Numbered from the stretch's first letter, positions 7,550 through 16,104 are shown. The stretch: 40,654 nt of DNA from Allobosea sp. (GCF_017308015.1 NZ_JAFKFW010000037.1:1-40654), one strand, 5' to 3'. Notes: generated from the sequence alone by a model not told the origin. Translations and numbers: made by a program.

Positions 7550-9489
7550 CCGCCGAAGGCCACCTTGATGCCGCCGAAAGCGCCGAGGCCCGGCACGAGG
7601 AAGCCGACCGGATTCTCCCAGCGCTTGTCGAAGAGGTTATCGACCCGCCCGAACACCGTCACCTTGTCGGTCGCCTTGTACTCGGCGGCGAGATTGACCA
7701 GCGTCGCCCCCTTCGCGTTCATGCGGCGCACTGAAAAGTCGCGATTGCCGTCAACCCAGGATCCGACATGGATCAACGTCGCCGACAGGCTGAGCCTGTC
7801 GATCGGCGTCCAGGTCGCGGTCACGCTCGCCTTGTGGCGCGGCCGGCGCAGCAGTTCCTGCCGCGCGATCTCGTCTTTGGCGAGGGTGAAGGTATAGTCT
7901 CCGCGGATGCGGAACTGCGGCGAGATTTCCAACGCCGCGAAGGCCTCCACGCCCCTGGTCCGCGCCTTGCCGACATTGGCGTAGGAATCGCCCTTCGCAT
8001 TGGTGACGATCAGGTTGTCGATATCGTTCTGGAACCAGGTCGCGCCAACCAGCAGGCGCTTGTCGAACAGAGGCTGCTCCAGACCGACATCCCACCCGCG
8101 GCTCTGCTCGGGCTTGAGGTCCGGATTGCCGTGGAAATTGAAGCCGGGGCGATAATCGACGAACAGCTCGTTCAGGGTCGGGGCCTTGAAGCCGGTACCA
8201 TAGCTCGCCTTCAGCTTGGTCTCCGTGCCCGGCAGGATCATCGCCGGCGCGACGCGCCAGGTCGTGTGCCCGCCATAGCTGTCGTCGACGTCATGGCGGA
8301 TATTCGCCGCCAGGAAGTAGCGATCCTGGATATTGCCCTGGTACTCGATATAGCCTGCCTTATTGCCGTTGGAGGCGACGAGGCTCGTCGTGTCCAGCCG
8401 CTCGCGCTCGTATTGCAGACCCATGATGACGTTATGGCCCTTGGCGACCTCGAGATTGCCGCGCCAATCCAGCTTGGTACGCTCGCCGAGATACTCGGTC
8501 GGACGCCCCAGGATACCAATGATCGAAGGCGTCCGCGACGACCGGTCCTGGTTGGAATAGGAGACGCCGAAGGTGTTGACGAAACGGCCGCCGAGCGGGT
8601 CCCAGACGATCTCGCCGCGCGTAAAGGCCTGGGCATAGTTCTGGCTGGAGCGATAGGCCGTCGGGCGGCTCGGGAAGCCGGCATCATAGGCCGACAGGAA
8701 CTTGCCGTCAGTATAGCGGCCGACCCAGTTGAGGCTCAGCGTATCGGAGAGCGCGACGCCGATCCGGCTGGAATAGGTATAGGAATCATAGGCGTTGGGC
8801 CGCACCCGCACGCCCCGCGGAATCAGGCCTGGCGGAACTGAATCGGTCGAGTCCGAGCGGGTATGGGCGACATTGAAGGCGTAGTTGAAGCGATCGTCGC
8901 CGCCGCTGAAGCCGACCGACTGATTGAAGGTGCCTTGCGAGCCGGCCTCGACGCGGGCCGTCACCTTCGGCGGGCCTTCGCCGCGCTTCGTGATGATCGA
9001 GATCACGCCGCCGATCGCATTGGCGCCGTAGAGGCCGCTCTGGGGTCCGCGCAGCACTTCGATGCGCTCGATATCGTCGGTCATCATCGAACCGAAATCG
9101 AAGGCGCGGTTCGGCGTCGAGGCATCGTTGGCCTCGATGCCGTCGATGAGCACCTTGACGTGGTTGGAATTGGTGCCGCGCATGAAGACCGAGGTCAGGC
9201 CGCCCGGCCCGCCGATCTGGACGATATTGAGTCCCGGCACGGCGGCGAGCGCCTGCGGCAGGGTGCGGCGCTGCTGCTGCTCGATCTCCTTCGCCGTGAT
9301 CACGGTGACGGAGCTCGCGATCTCGCGCGCCGGGGTCGGCGTGCCCGTGGCGCTGACGACGATCTCGTCGAGCGCAACGGTGGCGGGTCCGTTCTGGGCA
9401 AAGGTCGGAGCAGTGGCGCCAGCAATGGCGAGACAGGAGGCGGATAGCAGCAGACGGCTGCGGCCAGCGGCCGGGAGGAAGACGTTCAC
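7546..9489 (-). CDS. btuB: TonB-dependent outer-membrane receptor, cobalamin (BtuB-type)
   Basis: Outer-membrane active transporter of 647 residues. Signal peptide at about residues 1-31 (ending TAPTFAQ), then a TonB box around DEIVVSA, then a plug domain with TPAREIASSVTVITAKEIEQ, MRGTNSNHVKVLIDGIEAND and RIEVLRGPQSGLYGANAIGG, then a beta-barrel ending in a short aromatic-poor carboxy terminus (GGIKVAFGG). I chose the GTG at 9489 because a GAGG ribosome-binding site lies 8 bases upstream (9498-9501) and because it gives a normal signal peptide; an upstream ATG at 9546 adds 19 residues not expected in front of one. The cobalamin riboswitch lies directly upstream, which makes B12 the likely ligand. 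First gene of the btuB-btuF-btuC-btuD operon. Confidence 0.92.
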   Translation of the reverse strand: MNVFLPAAGRSRLLLSASCLAIAGATAPTFAQNGPATVALDEIVVSATGTPTPAREIASSVTVITAKEIEQQQRRTLPQALAAVPGLNIVQIGGPGGLTSVFMRGTNSNHVKVLIDGIEANDASTPNRAFDFGSMMTDDIERIEVLRGPQSGLYGANAIGGVISIITKRGEGPPKVTARVEAGSQGTFNQSVGFSGGDDRFNYAFNVAHTRSDSTDSVPPGLIPRGVRVRPNAYDSYTYSSRIGVALSDTLSLNWVGRYTDGKFLSAYDAGFPSRPTAYRSSQNYAQAFTRGEIVWDPLGGRFVNTFGVSYSNQDRSSRTPSIIGILGRPTEYLGERTKLDWRGNLEVAKGHNVIMGLQYERERLDTTSLVASNGNKAGYIEYQGNIQDRYFLAANIRHDVDDSYGGHTTWRVAPAMILPGTETKLKASYGTGFKAPTLNELFVDYRPGFNFHGNPDLKPEQSRGWDVGLEQPLFDKRLLVGATWFQNDIDNLIVTNAKGDSYANVGKARTRGVEAFAALEISPQFRIRGDYTFTLAKDEIARQELLRRPRHKASVTATWTPIDRLSLSATLIHVGSWVDGNRDFSVRRMNAKGATLVNLAAEYKATDKVTVFGRVDNLFDKRWENPVGFLVPGLGAFGGIKVAFGG

Positions 9490-9548
9490 GATGGAGACCT
9501 CGGGCGTTGACGTCAGTGGCACGTCACCGCGAACGCGATCTCCCATCA

Positions 9549-9565
9549 GCCGCGCGAGAGGCGGC
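9549..9565 (-). promoter_or_regulatory. hairpin in the riboswitch-to-btuB leader, possible expression platform
   Basis: Between the riboswitch and the btuB start there is a perfect 5-bp stem, GCCGC and GCGGC, around a 7-base loop. No T-run follows, so it is not a classical terminator; it might take part in folding that hides the ribosome-binding site at 9498-9501. The link is speculative. Confidence 0.25.
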
Positions 9566-9620
9566 GAACGGTCGAATCAGCGATCGGCGCACCCCGGCCG
9601 AACGTGTCCGCGTGTGACCA

Positions 9621-9795
9621 CGGCTGACGGCAGGTCTCCTGGCTCGCGGGTCGGTGCCTTTCGCCGCCTTCCCAGGTCCGAGGCCCCAGTGGCGTCTGGC
9701 GAAAGGCTCGCCGCTTACAGTTGCGGGGGCAGCCACGGCATGGGGTGGCTGGCCACCCGCACCGCGTTCCCTTTTGATCCCGTGAGGGAACCGTC
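9621..9795 (-). ncRNA. cobalamin riboswitch
   Basis: Read on the minus strand the segment has the order of conserved elements of the adenosylcobalamin aptamer. It opens with a GGTTCCC / GGGAACGCGGTG helix (about 9766-9792), continues with GCTGCCCCCGCAACTGTAA (about 9716-9734), then the CCACTG and GGGAAGGC elements of the central core, and ends with the B12 box GAGCCAGGAGACCTGCC (9630-9646). It lies 130 bases before the TonB receptor gene, so bound cobalamin should lower expression of the whole uptake operon. The outer ends are approximate. Similar cobalamin riboswitches commonly precede btuB in proteobacteria. Confidence 0.95.
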
Positions 9796-9802
9796 GCGCT
9801 CA

Positions 9803-9831
9803 GGCTTATGAGGAGATCGGGCCGGCGTCAA
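9803..9831 (-). promoter_or_regulatory. candidate promoter for the riboswitch-btu operon
   Basis: On the minus strand TTGACG (9826-9831) is followed after 17 bases by TAAGCC (9803-9808). The -35 is a good match to the primary sigma consensus, the -10 is poor. The -35 lies inside the last codons of the cyclo-ligase gene and the -10 includes its TAA stop. Transcription would start near 9796, exactly at the 5' end of the aptamer. Confidence 0.4.
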
Positions 9832-10543
9832 ATGAAGGCTCGCCGTCCCGCTGTGCGCGAGGAAACCTGATGCCGCTTTCCGTCACGATGTAGCGCATCG
9901 GGATGTCGAAGCCGTGCGGACGAATCGTCGCCATCTCCGCCATCTCGTAGCCGACACCGATCGCGATGGTGTCTGGCGGCAGGGCCGCGAGCGTGCGGTC
10001 GAAGAAGCCGCCGCCATAGCCGAGCCGATAGCCGGAGGCATCGAAACCGACCAGGGGCGCGATCACGATCCGCGGGAAGACCGGGGCACCCGCAGCGGGC
10101 GCGGGAATGTTCCAGACCCCGCGCTCCAGCCGCTCGCCCTTGCGCCAAAGCCGGAACAAGAGCGGCTTGCCGCGCTCGACCACGACGGGCAAGGCGACGA
10201 GGCCACGGCGCTCGCGCAGATCGCGGAACCAGTCGCGCAGGTCCGGCTCGCCCCGAAACGGCCAGTATCCGCTGACGAGGATGCCAGCCGGATCGCCGAT
10301 CAGCCCGTCCAGATGCCCGATGATCCGGCGCGCGAGCGCGTTCCGGGCGCGCGCAGGCATCGTCAGGCGGGCGGCGATCAAGCGCGAACGCTCCGCGCGC
10401 CGCCACTCCGTCAGGCTGGGCTCGATCTTCACCGGCACGGAAGCGAGGGAGGATGGCGCGAGGCCGGAATAAGCGGGATCGACCTCGTGCAGCAGGCAGG
10501 GCGGGGATGCATAGTCGTTCAGATCGTCATCGCCGCCGCTCAT
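9806..10543 (-). CDS. 5-formyltetrahydrofolate cyclo-ligase family protein
   Basis: Enzyme of 245 residues expected to convert 5-formyl-tetrahydrofolate to 5,10-methenyl-tetrahydrofolate with ATP. The family motif near the carboxy end is clear: GYRLGYGGGFFDRTL (residues 171-185). The segment SGYWPFRGEPDL (91-102) and the basic helix TEWRRAERSRLIAARL (45-60) fit the substrate- and nucleotide-binding amino part. In front of the domain are about 40 extra residues holding the block YASPPCLLHEVDPAY (11-25), which is not part of the canonical enzyme. The ATG at 10543 shares a base with the stop of the Tim44-like gene (TGATG), so the two are translationally coupled. Its stop lies at the very edge of the cobalamin riboswitch. 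Confidence 0.88.
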   Translation of the reverse strand: MSGGDDDLNDYASPPCLLHEVDPAYSGLAPSSLASVPVKIEPSLTEWRRAERSRLIAARLTMPARARNALARRIIGHLDGLIGDPAGILVSGYWPFRGEPDLRDWFRDLRERRGLVALPVVVERGKPLLFRLWRKGERLERGVWNIPAPAAGAPVFPRIVIAPLVGFDASGYRLGYGGGFFDRTLAALPPDTIAIGVGYEMAEMATIRPHGFDIPMRYIVTESGIRFPRAQRDGEPSFDAGPISS

Positions 10544-11187
10544 CAACTTTCGGCCTCCGTCGCCACGACGCGCCAGTCGTCCCCGGGGCCTGCGAGGCGG
10601 CGCGCAAAGGTCCAGACGTCAGAACTGCGACGCATAGCCGAGGCCCCGTGGGTCAGCAGGCCGATCGAATCCTGCGCGAATTCGAAATAGGCTCCGGTGA
10701 AGCGGATCGCGATCTCCATCTGCTCCGCCTCGATCCGGGCCTCGACGATCTCCGAGGGCTCGATCCAGGCGAAGGCGGTCTCGACCCGCTGACCGCGGAT
10801 CTCGCGTATGTCGATCGCGGCGCGAAAAATCTCGAAGACCTCCGGCGAAACCAGCCCGCACAGGGTTTCGCGGTCACCCGCGTCGAAGGCCGCCACCACC
10901 GTCTCATAAGCCGCCAGCCGTTCCTGCAGAAAGGCCTCGACGGTCACTGCGCTTTCGCGCCGGAGGATGTCGTCGACCCGTCCGGCCAGAGCAGGCGGCA
11001 TCAGCTTCACTCCCGTTACCGGCATTCTCTTGGCCGGCAGGGCTTCCCCCGCGGCATCGCCGGCGGCATCGGTCTTCCCGGCTTGCTCAAGCGCGCCCAG
11101 ACGCTCCAGGCACCAGTAGAGATTCCAATACATGCAAGCGAGCCAGATCAGCGAGATCAGCCCTGCTCCGTCGGCATCCTGAGGCAT
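10543..11187 (-). CDS. Tim44-like domain protein
   Basis: Protein of 214 residues with one amino-terminal membrane segment (about residues 9-27, LISLIWLACMYWNLYWCL) and a carboxy-terminal Tim44-like domain: AYETVVAAFDAGDRETLCGL, PEVFEIFRAAI, and the ending SDVWTFARR...WRVVATEA, which is the usual family ending. Tim44-like proteins of alphaproteobacteria are membrane-anchored and of uncertain function, thought to be adaptors. I chose the ATG at 11187 because GGAGG lies 5 bases upstream (11193-11197); the 50 residues before it in the open frame are non-coding in character. The linker between anchor and domain is short and the amino end differs from the usual family start, so this may be a second copy. 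It is coupled to the cyclo-ligase gene. Confidence 0.8.
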   Translation of the reverse strand: MPQDADGAGLISLIWLACMYWNLYWCLERLGALEQAGKTDAAGDAAGEALPAKRMPVTGVKLMPPALAGRVDDILRRESAVTVEAFLQERLAAYETVVAAFDAGDRETLCGLVSPEVFEIFRAAIDIREIRGQRVETAFAWIEPSEIVEARIEAEQMEIAIRFTGAYFEFAQDSIGLLTHGASAMRRSSDVWTFARRLAGPGDDWRVVATEAES

Positions 11188-11334
11188 TCCGACCTCCGTG
11201 GAACAGCGGCGACGGTTGCCCGAAAGCCGCCCGCGATCCCGGTCGACGCGCCAGATGCGGACAAACAGATCAACGGTTCCGCACGGGTCATGACGGCGCC
11301 CGGCCGTGAGACCATTGTGCCCAGTCAGAATATG

Positions 11335-11361
11335 CAATCAAACGAATTTAACTGGTGATTG
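11335..11361. promoter_or_regulatory. inverted repeat in the divergent promoter, candidate LysR operator
   Basis: CAATCA (11335-11340) and TGATTG (11356-11361) form a perfect 6-bp inverted repeat with 15 bases between the arms, in an AT-rich patch unusual for this window. It lies about 40 bases before the LysR gene and about 150 bases before the divergent Tim44-like gene, a usual place for a LysR binding site. Confidence 0.45.
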
Positions 11362-11401
11362 AGCGCAGTAAAAATGCACTATCCGGGCAAGGAGACCATG
11401 C

Positions 11402-12268
11402 ATGGATACCGAGCTCGCCCGCACCTTCCTGGAGATCGTCCGGACGCGCAGCTTCGTGCGCGCCGCCGAGCAGCTTCATGTCAGCCAGACGACCGTCAGC
11501 GCCCGCATCAGGGCGCTCGAGGATCGGCTCGGCCGGCCGCTGTTCATTCGCAACAAGAAGGGTGCGGCGCTGACGCCCGCCGGCGAGCAGTTCCTGCGCT
11601 ATGCGCCGAGCTTCCTCCAGCTCTGGCAAAGAGCCCGGCATCAGGTCGCGGTGCCGCCCGGTCGGCGGGCCGTGCTGGCGATTGGCGGCGAGCTCAGCCT
11701 CTGGCATCCCTGGCTGATCGAATGGCTGCACTGGATGCGGCAGGCCGCGCCGGACGTGGCGCTGCGCGTCGAGGTCGGCGTGCCGGAAAGCCTGACCGGC
11801 CAGGTTTCGAGCGGCGCTCTCGATGTCGCGGTAATGTACCAGCCGGAATATCGGCCCGGCGCACGCGTCGAATTGCTGCTGGAGGAAAAGCTGGTCCTCG
11901 TCACGACGACGCCGCCCGGAAGTGCCGCGAACGAGCGTCAGGCCTATGTCTATGTCGATTGGGGGCATGATTTCGCGCAGCATCACGAACTCAGCTTCCC
12001 CGACGACGGCAATCCAGGCCTTTATGTCAATCTCGGCCCTCTCGCCCTGGACTACGTGCTCGCAGCCGGCGGCTCCGGCTATTTCCGCCAGCGCATCGTC
12101 GCGCCGCATATCGCTGCCGGCCGGTTGTACCCGGTGCCCGGCGCGCCGAGCTTCTTCTATCCGGTCTATGCAGTCTGCTCGGCCCAGGCCGATGACGAGC
12201 TGGTCGCTCTCGCGCTCAAGGGCCTGCGCGTCATCGCTGCCGCGGACAAGGATGAAAAGGCACCCTGA
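11402..12268 (+). CDS. LysR-family transcriptional regulator (HdfR-like)
   Basis: DNA-binding regulator of 288 residues. The winged helix-turn-helix fills residues 1-60, with TRSFVRAAEQLHVSQTTVSA as the helix-turn-helix and LEDRLGRPLFIRNKKG as the wing. The rest is the periplasmic-binding-like effector domain (VLAIGGELSLWHPWL onwards). The amino end, MDTELARTFLEI, resembles HdfR of enterobacteria. A GGAG ribosome-binding site precedes the start (11391-11394). It is divergent from the Tim44-like/cyclo-ligase pair, so it may control that pair and itself through the inverted repeat at 11335-11361. The effector is not known. Confidence 0.88.
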   Translation: MDTELARTFLEIVRTRSFVRAAEQLHVSQTTVSARIRALEDRLGRPLFIRNKKGAALTPAGEQFLRYAPSFLQLWQRARHQVAVPPGRRAVLAIGGELSLWHPWLIEWLHWMRQAAPDVALRVEVGVPESLTGQVSSGALDVAVMYQPEYRPGARVELLLEEKLVLVTTTPPGSAANERQAYVYVDWGHDFAQHHELSFPDDGNPGLYVNLGPLALDYVLAAGGSGYFRQRIVAPHIAAGRLYPVPGAPSFFYPVYAVCSAQADDELVALALKGLRVIAAADKDEKAP

Positions 12269-12337
12269 ACCTCGGTACCCATCGCTCCCGGAAATGCTTT
12301 ATGCTGCCGGGATCAGAAGCAGATAGGCACCCGCTCG

Positions 12338-13054
12338 ATGCTGGCCGACACACTGCCCCCCGCGAGCGTGGGCGTCACCGTCAAACTCTACGACGATCTT
12401 TCCTCGGCCATCGTCTCCGGGGAGATCGCCCCCGGCGCCAAGCTGAGCGAGCCGGCGATCGCCCGCCGCTTCGGCGTCAGCCGCGCGCCGGTGCGCGAGG
12501 CGATCCGGCGGCTGCAGGAGCGCGGGCTCATCACCTATGTCGCCAATCAGGGCGCGCGCGTCGCCGAGCCGAGTGCAGCCGAATTCCTCGCGCTGCTCGA
12601 CGTGCGCGAGGCCACCGAAGGCATGGCCGCCCGCCTCGCGGCAGAAAGCATGAGCGACGACGAGATCGCGGCGCTGGAGGCCCTGGTCACCGGGCATCGC
12701 GGCGAGATCGAGCGCAACCCGATGGGCGCCTATCTCCAGGACGAGCCCGAAGCGGATTTTCATCGACGGATCGCCAAGGGCAGCGGCAACCCGATCTTGG
12801 CCGAACTGCTCTGCGAGCAGTTCTATCCGCGGCTGCGCCTGTGCCGGCGCTTGCATTCCACCGTCCCGGGCCGCGGCCGCGAGGCCTGGCGCGAGCATAT
12901 GCGGATCACCGAGGCGATCAGCCACCGCGACGGCGAACTGGCCGAGATCCTGATGCGGCGCCATATCCGTGCCGCGCGCATGGCGCTTCAGGCGGCGCTC
13001 GCCGCGAGCGAAGCCAGCAAGCCGGGCAAGCGCCGGGTCGCAACGAAGCGCTAG
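12338..13054 (+). CDS. GntR-family regulator with FCD domain
   Basis: Repressor-type regulator of 238 residues. The winged helix lies at residues 15-80, with the hallmark LSEPAIARRFGVSRAPVREAIRRLQERGLI. The helical FCD effector domain follows (about 85-215) and holds the usual polar residues for a metal-bound organic acid: D at VREATE's neighbourhood, H at EADFHRRI, and H at REHMRITEAI and MRRHIRAA. FCD-type GntR proteins generally bind organic acids such as citrate, malonate or glycolate. The adjacent tricarboxylate transporter and prpBD-like genes make it the likely local repressor, acting at the GTCGAC sites between prpD and the second tctC. It converges on the first tctA with only 5 bases between the stops. 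Confidence 0.88.
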   Translation: MLADTLPPASVGVTVKLYDDLSSAIVSGEIAPGAKLSEPAIARRFGVSRAPVREAIRRLQERGLITYVANQGARVAEPSAAEFLALLDVREATEGMAARLAAESMSDDEIAALEALVTGHRGEIERNPMGAYLQDEPEADFHRRIAKGSGNPILAELLCEQFYPRLRLCRRLHSTVPGRGREAWREHMRITEAISHRDGELAEILMRRHIRAARMALQAALAASEASKPGKRRVATKR

Positions 13055-13059
13055 CCTTC

Positions 13060-14580
13060 TCAGCCGGCGGAAGTCGCGGGCTCGCCTTCGGCACGGTCGC
13101 GGCGGCGCAGGCGCGCGATCGCAGGCGGCACCACGAGCACCAGCGCCGCGATCGTCAGCAGCGTCGCCGCGATCGGCGTCCCGACCAGGACGCTCCAGTC
13201 GTTCTGGCTGACCGCGAGCGCGCGCCGGAGCTGGATTTCCGCCTGCGGGCCGAGGATCAGGCCGATCAGGGCCGGCGCGATCGGAAAATCATGGACGCGC
13301 GCGACATAGCCGACGAGGCCGACGCCGAACATCAGCGCCAGATCCATCCAGGAGGTCGACAGGCCCCAGACGCCGACCATCGCGAAGACGACGATGCCGC
13401 CATAGATGTAGTGCCGGGGGATCAGCAGGAGCCTGACCCAGATTCCGACCAGCGGCAGGTTGAGGATCAGCAGGATGACGTTGCCGATATAGAGCGAGGC
13501 GATCAGGCCCCAGAGCAGGTCAGGATTGGTCGCGAAGAGCAGCGGGCCGGGCTGGAGCCCGTAGTTCTGGAAGGCGGCGAGCAGCACGGCCGCAGTGGCC
13601 GTCGAGGGCAGGCCGAGCGTCAGGAGCGGCACGAGGATGCCGGCGGCAGCCGCGTTGTTGGCGGCCTCGGGCCCGGCGACGCCCTCGATCGCGCCCTGCC
13701 CGAACTCCTCGGGATGCGGGGTCAGGCGGCGCTCCAGCGCATAGGAGAGGAAGGTCGGGATTTCCGTTCCGCCAGCCGGCAGGGCGCCGATCGGAAAGCC
13801 GATCACGCTGCCCCGCAGCCAGGGTTTCCAGGATCGCTTCCAGTCCTGCTTCGTCATCCAGCTTCCGCCGGAGAGCGGATTCACGGCGGCGGGCGCGACG
13901 CTGTGCCGGCTCGCGACATAGAGCGTCTCGCCGATCGCGAAGAGCGAGACCAGCACGACCGTGAAGGAGATGCCGTCGAGCAGTTCGAGCGTGCCGAAGA
14001 CCATGCGGGTCTGACCGGTCTGGGTGTCGATGCCGATCGTGCCGAGCGCCAGACCGAAGAACAGAGCGGCGAAGCCGCGCACCATCGAGCGCCCCATCAC
14101 CACAGCGACCGAAGTGAAGGACAATATCATCAGCGCGAAGTAGTCCTCCGGGCCGAAGACGAAGGCGAGTTCGGCGATGGCCGGGGCGAGGAAGGTGAGC
14201 GCCAGCGTGCCGATCGTACCGGCGACGAAGGAGCCGATCGCGGCGGTCGCCAGCGCCGCGGCGCCGCGGCCGCGGCGGGCCATGCGGTTGCCTTCGAGCG
14301 CCGTCATGACCGAACCGCTCTCGCCCGGCGTGTTCAGCAGGATCGAGGTGGTCGAGCCGCCATAGAGCGCGCCGTAGAGGATGCCGGCGAACATGATGAA
14401 GGCCGAGGCCGGATTGACCTGCGCCGTCACCGGAAGAAGCAGCGCGATGGTCAGGGCCGGGCCGATGCCCGGCAGGACGCCGACCGCCGTGCCGAGCCCG
14501 CAGCCGACGAAAGCCCAGAACAGATTCATCGGCTGCAAGGCAACCGCGAACCCGCCGATCAACTGGTTCAGGATGTCCAT
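13060..14580 (-). CDS. tctA: tripartite tricarboxylate transporter, large membrane subunit TctA (system 1)
   Basis: Integral membrane protein of 506 residues, about twelve hydrophobic segments, the transport subunit of a TctABC importer. TctA landmarks are present: [21 protein letters not shown] (family motif, residues about 30-50), [22 protein letters not shown] (about 68-90), and [23 protein letters not shown] in the second half. The start is 3 bases after the TctB stop. It is the last gene of the leftward operon prpD-prpB-tctC-tctB-tctA. Such transporters are secondary carriers driven by ion gradient and supplied by a periplasmic TctC protein. Substrate probably a tricarboxylate. Confidence 0.92.
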   Translation of the reverse strand: MDILNQLIGGFAVALQPMNLFWAFVGCGLGTAVGVLPGIGPALTIALLLPVTAQVNPASAFIMFAGILYGALYGGSTTSILLNTPGESGSVMTALEGNRMARRGRGAAALATAAIGSFVAGTIGTLALTFLAPAIAELAFVFGPEDYFALMILSFTSVAVVMGRSMVRGFAALFFGLALGTIGIDTQTGQTRMVFGTLELLDGISFTVVLVSLFAIGETLYVASRHSVAPAAVNPLSGGSWMTKQDWKRSWKPWLRGSVIGFPIGALPAGGTEIPTFLSYALERRLTPHPEEFGQGAIEGVAGPEAANNAAAAGILVPLLTLGLPSTATAAVLLAAFQNYGLQPGPLLFATNPDLLWGLIASLYIGNVILLILNLPLVGIWVRLLLIPRHYIYGGIVVFAMVGVWGLSTSWMDLALMFGVGLVGYVARVHDFPIAPALIGLILGPQAEIQLRRALAVSQNDWSVLVGTPIAATLLTIAALVLVVPPAIARLRRRDRAEGEPATSAG

Positions 14581-14583
14581 CGT

Positions 14584-15081
14584 TCAACCCAATAGCGGGA
14601 AGAAGGGGCCCAGGCTGATGCCGAGGCGGGAAAAGCCGAGCCAGGCGAGGCTGGCGATCAGCGCGCCAATCCCGAGATCGAGCATGGTTCGGCGCGAGCC
14701 GAAAGCATGCGTCACCAGCGTGAAGGCGAGCATCGCGCTGAACGGAAAGCCGAGCCAGCAGATCGTCAGCAGCGGCACGCCGACACCGGCCAGCGCCATC
14801 AGGAAAGCCGGGCGCGAGAACGACGCCTCCTCCTCCTCATCCTCAGCGGAGGATGCCAATTGCCCTTTCAACGCCTGCACGATCAGCAGGAAGCCGAGCA
14901 GGACGAGGACGAGCCCGACGGCAAGCACGATCGCAGCCGGGCCGAGACCGACATAATTGGTGGTCGACGCAATCCCGCGCGCGCCGTTGAGCCAGAGCGC
15001 GCCCATGATCAGGATCGCGAGCCCCAGCCACCAGGGCCGTCGACCGCCGGCTGCGACGGAATCGTTCTTCATCGACGACAT
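14584..15081 (-). CDS. tctB: tripartite tricarboxylate transporter, small membrane subunit TctB (system 1)
   Basis: Small membrane protein of 165 residues with four hydrophobic segments (about 18-35, 46-68, 95-120 and 135-155). Between helices 2 and 3 is a strongly acidic linker (EDEEEE). TctB proteins pair with TctA and are poorly conserved, so the assignment rests on size, topology and place between tctC and tctA. I chose the ATG at 15081, preceded by a CAAGG-type ribosome-binding site; the open frame extends to 15144 but those 21 residues are not membrane-like. An ATG at 15072 is also possible. Confidence 0.83.
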   Translation of the reverse strand: MSSMKNDSVAAGGRRPWWLGLAILIMGALWLNGARGIASTTNYVGLGPAAIVLAVGLVLVLLGFLLIVQALKGQLASSAEDEEEEASFSRPAFLMALAGVGVPLLTICWLGFPFSAMLAFTLVTHAFGSRRTMLDLGIGALIASLAWLGFSRLGISLGPFFPLLG

Positions 15082-15153
15082 GGCCTTGCCCTGCCCTTTT
15101 CGCGACGGATCACGAGCGACGCGCCCATGCGCGCCGCCCGGCATCGACGAAGG

Positions 15154-16104
15154 CTATTTCAGGATGCCGACTTCCTTGAGCGCGCTGGTCCAGTTCACCT
15201 CCTCGCTCTTGAGGAAGTCGTTGAAGGCGTCGCCCGGCAGATAGGCATCCTCCCAGCCTTGCGTCTTCAGCGTCTCCTTCCACTCCTTGGTAGCGTGGAG
15301 CTTGGCGAAACGGTCGAGCCAGGTCTTCCTAGCGGCGTCGCTCATGCCGGGCGCGCCGACGAAGCCGCGCCAGTTGCCGACCTCGACCGGGATGCCGGCC
15401 TCCTTCAGCGTCGGGGCGTTGAGGCCCTCGACCCGCGTCGGGCCGGAAGTCGCGATGATGCGGATGCGGCCGGATTCGGCGAAAGCGCGGAACTCCGAGG
15501 CGCCGGAGATCGCCGCCTTGATCTTGCCGCCGCCAAGCGCGGCCAGAATCTCGCCGCCGGAGAAGGCGACGAAGTTGATCTTGCCGACGGGCGCGCCAGC
15601 ATGCTTGGCGAGCAGCGCCAGCATGACATGGTCGGCGCCGCCGGCCGAGCCGCCGCCGACGGAGAGCGCGCCGGGATCGGCCTTGAGCGCGGCGATGAAG
15701 TCCTGGGGCGTCTTGATCGGCGAGTTCGCCGGCACGGCGATGGCGTTGTACTCGTTGGTCAGGCGCAGCAGCGGCGTCGTGTCCTTGAGCGAGACCGGCG
15801 TCTGGTTGGTGATGACACCGCCGACCATGATGACGCCGGTGACCAGCAGGGCGTTGTCGTCGCCCTTGGCGGTACGGACGAATTCGGCGAGGCCGATCGT
15901 GCCGGCGGCACCGCCCTTGTTGGTGAAGGAAGCCCCGTCGGTGAAGACCTTGGACTGGGCGAAGGCCGCCATGGTGTGACGCCCTGCCCCGTCCCAGCCA
16001 CCACCGGGATTGGCCGGGATCATGACCTTCGCCGGCTCGGCCAGGGCCGCGCCGGTGCCGAGTCCCAGGGCCAGAACGCCGGCCATCGTCAAACTCTTCA
16101 GCAT
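15154..16104 (-). CDS. tctC: tripartite tricarboxylate transporter substrate-binding protein TctC (system 1)
   Basis: Periplasmic Bug-family binding protein of 316 residues. Signal peptide residues 1-22 (MLKSLTMAGVLALGLGTGAALA). Family landmarks: IPANPGGGWDGAGR (about 29-42), which contacts the substrate carboxylate, NKGGAAGTIGLAEFVRT (about 62-78), and the second-lobe block SVGGGSAGGADHVMLALL (about 148-165). A strong ribosome-binding site GGGAGGAG lies upstream of the start. It is preceded by a stem-loop in the gap after prpB. Ligands of this family include citrate, tricarballylate and various aromatic or dicarboxylic acids; the neighbours favour a tricarboxylate. Confidence 0.9.
   Translation of the reverse strand: MLKSLTMAGVLALGLGTGAALAEPAKVMIPANPGGGWDGAGRHTMAAFAQSKVFTDGASFTNKGGAAGTIGLAEFVRTAKGDDNALLVTGVIMVGGVITNQTPVSLKDTTPLLRLTNEYNAIAVPANSPIKTPQDFIAALKADPGALSVGGGSAGGADHVMLALLAKHAGAPVGKINFVAFSGGEILAALGGGKIKAAISGASEFRAFAESGRIRIIATSGPTRVEGLNAPTLKEAGIPVEVGNWRGFVGAPGMSDAARKTWLDRFAKLHATKEWKETLKTQGWEDAYLPGDAFNDFLKSEEVNWTSALKEVGILK

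Noticed and set aside
12301-14595. A 764-residue open frame on the plus strand across the GntR gene and opposite tctA
   Set aside because: It is Arg/Asp/Gln-rich with no domain pattern, and lies antisense to a clear TctA; such frames are common in high-GC DNA.
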